Shown: positions 59,427-64,000 of the stretch, piece after piece | Position numbering within the stretch: position 1 is the stretch's first letter | Layout: every line of letters starts with the position of its first letter | Source: Streptomyces lydicus | GTDB lineage: Bacteria > Actinomycetota > Actinomycetes > Streptomycetales > Streptomycetaceae | NCBI RefSeq assembly: GCF_004125265.1 | Contig: NZ_RDTE01000003.1 | Coordinates: 6,262,001 to 6,326,000, forward strand | Reading direction: 5' to 3' | DNA length: 64,000 nucleotides | Notes under the pieces: generated by a model | Databases searched by the model: none | Seen by the model: the letters and a program-made list of their open reading frames with translations, nothing else | What the model was told of the DNA's origin: nothing | Program-made: the position numbers and the translations under genes

Positions 59427-60446
59427 ATGTCCGCACTGCCCACGACCGGTCGCGAATGGCACCTCGTCGCCCGCCCCCACGGCTGGCCCACCCCGGAGGA
59501 CTTCGCCCTGCGCGAGGCCGCGGTGCCCGAGCTCGGCGAGGGCCAGATCCTCGTCCGTACGCAGCACTTCTCCGTCGACCCGTACATGCGCGGCCGGATG
59601 AACGACGTGAAGTCCTACGTCCCGCCCTTCCAGCTCGACCAGCCGATGGACGGCGGCGCGGTCGGCGAGGTCATCGCCTCGCGCGACGATTCCCTCGCCG
59701 TCGGTGACCATGTGCTGCACGGTCTCGGCTGGCGTGAGTACGCGGTGCTGGACGCCAAGCGCGCCGCCAAGGTGGACCCGTCGCTGGCTCCGCTCACCGC
59801 CTACCTCGGTGTGCTGGGCATGCCGGGCCTGACCGCCTACGCGGGCCTGCTGGAGGTCGCGTCCTTCAAGGAGGGCGACGCCGTCTTCGTCTCCGGCGCG
59901 GCCGGTGCGGTGGGCAGCGAGGTCGGCCAGATCGCCAAGCTCAAGGGCGCCTCCCGGGTCATCGGCTCGGCCGGTTCCGACGACAAGGTCAAGCTCCTGG
60001 TCGAGGAGTACGGCTTCGACGCCGCCTTCAACTACAAGAACGGTGATGTCGCCAAGCAGCTCAAGGAGGCCGCGCCGGACGGCATCGACGTCTACTTCGA
60101 CAACGTCGGCGGCGACCACCTCGAAGCGGCCATCAGCTCCCTCAACGTCCACGGCCGCGCCGCCATCTGCGGCATGATCTCGATGTACAACGCCACGGAG
60201 CCGAGCCCCGCCCCGCGCAACCTCGCGATGGTGATCGGCAAGCGGCTGCGCCTCCAGGGTCTGCTGGTCAGCGACCACGCCGCGCTGCAGCCGCAGTTCG
60301 TCGAGGAGGTCTCCGCCTGGATCCGTTCCGGCGAGCTCAAGTACAGCGAGACCAAGGTGGCCGGCATCGAGAACGGCGTCGAGGCCTTCCTGGGCCTGCT
60401 GCGCGGCGAGAACACCGGAAAGATGATCGTGAGCCTCGACAGCTGA
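59427..60446 (+). CDS. NADP-dependent MDR oxidoreductase (zinc-independent, CurA/LTB4DH-like)
   Basis: 339 aa with AGGAGG 9 bases before ATG. Medium-chain dehydrogenase fold without zinc ligands: FSVDPYMRGRM near residue 50, GMPGLTAYAGLLEV, VFVSGAAGAVGSEVGQIAKLKG (NADP site), DVYFDNVGGDHLEAAI and the C-terminal LRGENTGKMIVSL. It reduces activated double bonds of enones, as quinone or curcumin reductases do. Regulated by the divergent MarR; TTGACA at 59361 may be the -35. Confidence 0.92.
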   Translation: MSALPTTGREWHLVARPHGWPTPEDFALREAAVPELGEGQILVRTQHFSVDPYMRGRMNDVKSYVPPFQLDQPMDGGAVGEVIASRDDSLAVGDHVLHGLGWREYAVLDAKRAAKVDPSLAPLTAYLGVLGMPGLTAYAGLLEVASFKEGDAVFVSGAAGAVGSEVGQIAKLKGASRVIGSAGSDDKVKLLVEEYGFDAAFNYKNGDVAKQLKEAAPDGIDVYFDNVGGDHLEAAISSLNVHGRAAICGMISMYNATEPSPAPRNLAMVIGKRLRLQGLLVSDHAALQPQFVEEVSAWIRSGELKYSETKVAGIENGVEAFLGLLRGENTGKMIVSLDS

Positions 60447-60623
60447 CGACGGCTCGACGACGACCTGGGGGCGGGGGTGGGGTGGGGCGGGGGAAGCCCC
60501 AGGATCATCCGACTCACCCCCAACCCGCCGCACCTCCCCGCCCCTTGCCCCGCCCGTTAGGCTCGGCGGCACGCCGTCGTGATCCGTGGGCGCGAGTCGC
60601 GGCGAACCACAGGAGGATTTGGT

Positions 60624-61052
60624 ATGTCCATCCAGTCCGTCGATGTCGTCTACACCGCCGTCGCCACCGCTGAGAACGGCCGTGACGGCCGCGTAGCCAG
60701 TGATGACGGCAAGCTCGACGTCATCGTCAACCCGCCCGAGGAGCAGGGTGGCAGCGGTGCGGGAACCAACCCCGAGCAGCTGTTCGCGGCCGGCTACAGC
60801 GCCTGCTTCCAGGGTGCGCTCAGCGTTGTCGCCCGCCGGGAGAACGCCGATGTCTCCGGTTCCCGGGTGACCGCCAAGGTCGGCATCGGCAAGACCCCGG
60901 ACGGCGGCTTCGGCCTCACGGTCGAGATCTCCGCCGCGATCCCGAACGTCGACGCGGCCACCGCCCGTGACCTCGTGGAGAAGGCGCACCAGGTGTGCCC
61001 GTACTCCCACGCCACCCGCGGCAACATCGAGGTCACGCTGACCGTCGTCTGA
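60624..61052 (+). CDS. ohr: organic hydroperoxide resistance protein Ohr
   Basis: 142 aa from ATG 60624 with AGGAGG 8 bases upstream. Ohr/OsmC fold with the redox cysteine pair: AAGYSACFQGAL (Cys about 61) and AHQVCPYSHATRGN (Cys about 125). It reduces organic and lipid hydroperoxides using lipoylated proteins. It is monocistronic; no OhrR gene is adjacent. The following spacer 61053-61457 is repeat-rich. Confidence 0.95.
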   Translation: MSIQSVDVVYTAVATAENGRDGRVASDDGKLDVIVNPPEEQGGSGAGTNPEQLFAAGYSACFQGALSVVARRENADVSGSRVTAKVGIGKTPDGGFGLTVEISAAIPNVDAATARDLVEKAHQVCPYSHATRGNIEVTLTVV

Positions 61053-61055
61053 CGC

Positions 61056-61158
61056 ATGGCGCCCGGCGCCCGGCCCCCAATGTCCGATGCCCGGCGCCCG
61101 GCCCCCAATGTCCGATGCCCGGCGCCCGGCCTCCTTGATGTCCGATGCCCGACGCCGG
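61056..61158. repeat. 28-bp tandem repeat, three and a half copies
   Basis: ATGCCCGGCGCCCGGCCCCC plus AATGTCCG and near copies starting at 61056 (31 bp), 61087 (28 bp), 61115 (30 bp) and 61145 (partial). Confidence 0.85.
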
Positions 61159-61457
61159 AGGCCGCGATGTCGGAGATCGAGGGCGTCGCAGGTCGAGGGC
61201 GCCGGAGGTCGAGAGCGCGAAGGCTGCGGGCGCCGGAGGCTGCGGCCTTCGGAAAAGTGAGCCAGGAGAAGTAAGGCCAGGGGCCGCATCCCGTGAACCG
61301 GGTGCGGCCCCTGGCGCGTCTGCCGGTTCCCGCCGACGCGGCGTCAACTCGCGTTATTCTGGCGGGGCTTCACCACGTTCCTCCCCACAGCTCCGCCGGC
61401 GGCCGGCCGGCGGGGGCCCTGGTCTCCGGGGCCTGTCCGGAGGAGCGAGGAGGAGCG

Positions 61458-61583
61458 ATGGACGATCAGGACACGGAGCAGGAGAGCGACCGGTGGGCGC
61501 CGTCTGACAGATGGCAGGTGGTCATCGGGGTGCTGGGCCTGCTGGTGGCGATCGTCGCGTGTGTGGGGCAGTTCGCCCGGTAG
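61458..61583 (+). CDS. 41-aa single-helix membrane peptide
   Basis: Starts at ATG 61458 with GGAGG about 6 bases upstream. MDDQDTEQESDRWAPSDRWQ is acidic and hydrophilic, then VVIGVLGLLVAIVACVGQFA is one membrane helix. Such small membrane peptides are common but mostly unannotated in Streptomyces. No partner is obvious. Confidence 0.6.
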   Translation: MDDQDTEQESDRWAPSDRWQVVIGVLGLLVAIVACVGQFAR

Positions 61584-61708
61584 GTGCCGGAGGGCCCCGT
61601 GGGTCCGGACACGGCCGGTGCCCGCCGTCGGGGCGGGACGGCCAACGGGGGAGTGCCCGGGCTCGACAGCCCCGTGCCCTCCCGCACCGCGATGTGACGC
61701 AGGACTGT

Positions 61709-61806
61709 GACGCATGACCGCGACGTACGGCGTGACGTACGACCTGACGCACGGCGCGACGCATGACCGCGACGTACGGCGTGACACACGACCTGGCCCA
61801 TGACGC
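61709..61806. repeat. 49-bp tandem repeat, two copies, rich in GTGACGC
   Basis: GACGCATGACCGCGACGTAC plus GGCGTGAC starts at 61709 and again at 61758; the whole 49-bp unit is repeated with few changes. Confidence 0.8.
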
Positions 61807-61857
61807 GGCGCATGGTGTGACGCAGCCAACATTCACCCCATCTTGACGCGCGCCCCG

Positions 61858-61905
61858 TGTAATCGATTTCGTAGCCCCCGCGAATCCCTCACGAAATCGA
61901 TTACA
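61858..61905. promoter_or_regulatory. LacI-type operator with 15-bp arms
   Basis: TGTAATCGATTTCGT (61858-61872) and ACGAAATCGATTACA (61891-61905) are perfect inverted arms 18 bases apart; each arm contains AATCGATT, itself a palindrome. TTGACG at 61843 may be a -35. Position 67 bases before the LacI start indicates autoregulation and control of the ABC gene downstream. Confidence 0.8.
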
Positions 61906-61971
61906 CATCGATCATGCGAAGCCGCTCCCCGCACCGGAAGCGCTCGCACGGACAGAAACGGCAATGGCGCC

Positions 61972-62973
61972 ATGGCGAACATCAAGGATGTGGCAGAACG
62001 GGCAGGGGTCTCCGTCGCCACGGTCTCCCGGGTTCTCAACGGGCACAGCCCGGTCGCGGAGACCCGCGAGCGGGTGCTCGCCGCCGTACAGGAGCTGGGC
62101 TACCGCCCCAACAACGTCGCCCGCGCGCTGCGCACCGCACGGACCGGCGCGCTCGGTCTGATCATCAGCGACCTCACCAACCCCTTCTTCACCGAGCTGG
62201 CCGACGCCGTCGAGGACGAGGCCCGCAGCCTCGGCTACAGCCTGGTGATCGGCAACGCCGGCGAGCGGCCCGCACAGCAGGACGACTACATCCGCACCCT
62301 GCTCGACCGCCGGATCGACGGCCTGCTGGTCAGCTCGGCCGGCACCGGCTCGGCGATGCTCCGCGAGGTCGTCGCCTCCGGCACCCCGCTGGTGCTGCTG
62401 GACCGCGCCGTGCCCGGCATCGACGCCCCCTGCGTACGCGCCGACGGCCGCGCCGCGCTCACCGAGCTCGCCGCCCACCTCGCCGCCCTCGGCCGCCGCC
62501 GCCCGGCGATCATCGTCGCCCCGGCCGGCACCCCGACCGGTGACGAGCGCCTCGCCCTCTTCCGTACGGCGCTGGGCGGATACGGCCTCACCCTGCCCGA
62601 CGAGCGGGTCGGCGCCACCCCCGACCTCCAGCACACCGGCGGCCGGCAGGTGATGAGCGCCTTCCTCGACCTCCCCGAACCACCGGACGCGGTGCTGGCC
62701 ACCGACAACCTGATGGCGCTGGGCGCGATGGACGAACTCCGCGCCCGCGGGCTGCGGGTCCCCGACGATGTGGCGCTGGTGGTCTACGACGACGTGCCGT
62801 GGTTCACCCACACCGATCCGCCGCTGACCGCCATCGCCCAGCCCACCCGCGGACTCGGGCACGCCGCCGTCCACACCCTGCTGGAGCGCATCGAGGGGCG
62901 GCCCGCCGACTCGGTGCTGCTGCCCGCCCGGCTGGTCACCCGCCGCTCCTGCGGCGAGGCGCCCGCCTCCTGA
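61972..62973 (+). CDS. LacI-family regulator
   Basis: 333 aa from ATG 61972. N-terminal HTH MANIKDVAERAGVSVATVSRVLNGHSPVAE and hinge-helix segment LGYRPNNVARAL, then the periplasmic-binding-like sensor domain (LGLIISDLTNPFFTELADAV, LLDRRIDGLLVSSAGTG, DAVLATDNLMALGAMDELRARGLRVPDDVALVVYDDVPW). It represses a sugar uptake operon until the sugar binds. The next gene is an RbsA-like ATPase, so a ribose-type or similar monosaccharide is likely. No clear ribosome site. Confidence 0.93.
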   Translation: MANIKDVAERAGVSVATVSRVLNGHSPVAETRERVLAAVQELGYRPNNVARALRTARTGALGLIISDLTNPFFTELADAVEDEARSLGYSLVIGNAGERPAQQDDYIRTLLDRRIDGLLVSSAGTGSAMLREVVASGTPLVLLDRAVPGIDAPCVRADGRAALTELAAHLAALGRRRPAIIVAPAGTPTGDERLALFRTALGGYGLTLPDERVGATPDLQHTGGRQVMSAFLDLPEPPDAVLATDNLMALGAMDELRARGLRVPDDVALVVYDDVPWFTHTDPPLTAIAQPTRGLGHAAVHTLLERIEGRPADSVLLPARLVTRRSCGEAPAS

Positions 62974-63083
62974 GCAGGCCCGCCCGGCGCCCGGGACCGT
63001 CACTCCGGTCCCGGCTCCCCCGGCCGGGCGGGCCACCCGAGTCAGTAACCGCACAACCCACCCGAGGAAGAGAGGGGCAGCGC

Positions 63084-64000
63084 ATGACCGGCGTCAACGA
63101 CGACGAACCGGGCGGCCGCGAACTGCTGCGCGTGGAGGGGGTGACGAAGTCGTTCCCCGGCGTCCGCGCGCTGGACGGTGTGGACCTGACCCTGCGCACC
63201 GGTGAGGTGCACGTCCTGCTCGGTGAGAACGGCGCGGGCAAGAGCACCCTCATCAAGATGCTCTCCGGCGCCCACCGCCCCGACGAGGGCCGCATCCTCG
63301 TGGACGGCGCCGAGGCCACCATCCGCTCGGCGCAGGACGCCGAACGGCACGGCATCGCCACCATCTACCAGGAGTTCAACCTCGTCCCCGGGCTGACCGT
63401 CGCCGAGAACATCTTCCTGGGCCGTCAGCCGCGCACCGCGCTCGGCCTGGTTGACCGGAAGACGATGCGGGCCCGGGCCGCCGAGCTGCTGCGGCGCGTA
63501 CGGCTCGACGTCTCCCCGAACACCCCGGTCGCCGAACTGGGCATCGCCCGCCTCCAGATGGTCGAGATCGCCAAGGCGCTCAGTCTGGACGCCCGCGTCC
63601 TGATCATGGACGAGCCGACCGCGGTCCTGACCTCCGGGGAGGTCGAAACCCTCTTCGAGATCGTCCGTGAGCTGCGCGACGGCGGCGTCGGCATCATCTT
63701 CATCACCCACCACCTCGACGAGATCGGCGCACTCGGCGACCGGGTCACCGTCCTGCGTGACGGCCGCTCCGTCGAGGAGGTGCCGGCCTCGACGGACGAG
63801 GACGAGCTGATCCGTCTCATGGTGGGCCGGGACATCGCCGAGCAGTACCCCCGGCAGCGCCCCGAGGTACCGGGCGCGCCCCTTCTGCGCGTCCGCGGTC
63901 TGACCCGCAACGGCACGGTGGCCGGGCCGGTCTTCGAGGGCATCGACTTCGAGGTGCGGGCCGGTGAGGTCGTGGGTCTGGCCGGGCTGGTCGGCGCGGG
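63084..64000 (+). CDS. RbsA-type sugar ABC transporter ATPase (truncated at window end)
   Basis: Starts at ATG 63084 with GAGGAAGAGAGG upstream; 305 codons are visible. First ABC module: Walker A GENGAGKSTLIKML, Q-loop YQEFN, signature region LGIARLQMVEIAKAL, Walker B VLIMDEPTAVL, H-loop ITHHLDEI. The second module begins at about residue 285 (VFEGIDFEVRAGEVVGLAGLVGAG). Two fused ATPase modules are typical of ribose/xylose/galactose (RbsA/MglA/XylG) transporters. Permease and binding-protein genes should follow outside the window. The LacI gene 110 bp upstream likely controls it. Confidence 0.92.
   Translation, partial: MTGVNDDEPGGRELLRVEGVTKSFPGVRALDGVDLTLRTGEVHVLLGENGAGKSTLIKMLSGAHRPDEGRILVDGAEATIRSAQDAERHGIATIYQEFNLVPGLTVAENIFLGRQPRTALGLVDRKTMRARAAELLRRVRLDVSPNTPVAELGIARLQMVEIAKALSLDARVLIMDEPTAVLTSGEVETLFEIVRELRDGGVGIIFITHHLDEIGALGDRVTVLRDGRSVEEVPASTDEDELIRLMVGRDIAEQYPRQRPEVPGAPLLRVRGLTRNGTVAGPVFEGIDFEVRAGEVVGLAGLVGA

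Overview
The window is a piece of a Streptomyces chromosome, or that of a close relative. It is very GC-rich with strong third-position GC. It carries hallmarks of the genus: an XRE/DUF5753 regulator paired with DUF397, an HrdA-type principal-like sigma factor beside dnaG, an MreB/Mbl paralogue, many lipoproteins and secreted proteins, and GTG starts with few-base or ATGA/GTGA gene overlaps. The order nirB ... dgt ... dnaG - hrdA ... xylB resembles, as I remember it, the hrdA region of the S. coelicolor core chromosome, so conserved genes here are interleaved with accessory ones.

Layout. 1-5.6 kb: assimilatory nitrite reductase (nirB, start of nirD), a glycosidase-like lipoprotein and a secreted I36-type inhibitor-like protein. 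5.8-13.5 kb, accessory: an ArsR-like regulator, a gene fragment, an unknown protein, then a minus-strand cassette of phage-type genes (971-aa protein with eight Ig-like repeats, a 52-aa Cys-rich protein, a DUF1360 membrane protein), then the DUF397/XRE pair. 13.6-24.8 kb: a ferric-reductase-like flavoprotein, aldo/keto reductase, secreted TIM-barrel protein, TSUP exporter, cupin, CutA plus a coupled secreted protease, DUF218, gamma-glutamylcyclotransferase, adenine-type deaminase and sirohydrochlorin chelatase. 24.8-34.3 kb, core: dgt, FAD oxidoreductase, threonine ammonia-lyase-like, dnaG, hrdA, xylB-like kinase. 34.8-35.3 kb: two tRNA-Asn and one tRNA with anticodon CAT. 35.3-49 kb, accessory: CRISPR repeat relics, TetR with a TetX-like monooxygenase, a decayed secreted-protein gene, a Ser/Thr kinase, paired lipoproteins in inverted orientation around a TetR/hydrolase pair, a PP2C phosphatase, an XRE regulator and an SDR. 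49-64 kb: DUF5996, glycosyltransferase, cupin, thioredoxin plus histidine phosphatase, MreB-like protein, a GntR-TetR fusion regulator with an MFS exporter, a duplicated-motif lipoprotein, MarR/MDR, Ohr, and a LacI regulator leading into a truncated sugar-ABC ATPase gene.

How it fits together. Most genes are housekeeping or small regulator-target pairs (TetR/FAD monooxygenase, TetR/hydrolase, GntR-TetR/MFS, MarR/MDR, LacI/ABC), several with clear palindromic operators. Three sets of 11-bp-spaced direct repeats, as used by OmpR-type response regulators, stand upstream of secreted or membrane proteins: GTTAG boxes before three lipoproteins, CTCTTA boxes before two glycosidase-like proteins, and CTNAAGG boxes before the flavoprotein. 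This suggests shared envelope control.

The most unusual features are the phage-type Ig-repeat cassette at 7.9-11.5 kb, the two-repeat type I-E CRISPR relic at 36.0 kb plus a lone related repeat at 47.2 kb with no cas genes in view, the palindrome at 43.33 kb that is both operator and the first four codons of two divergent genes, and an unusual density of intergenic minisatellites with periods of 7-49 bp.
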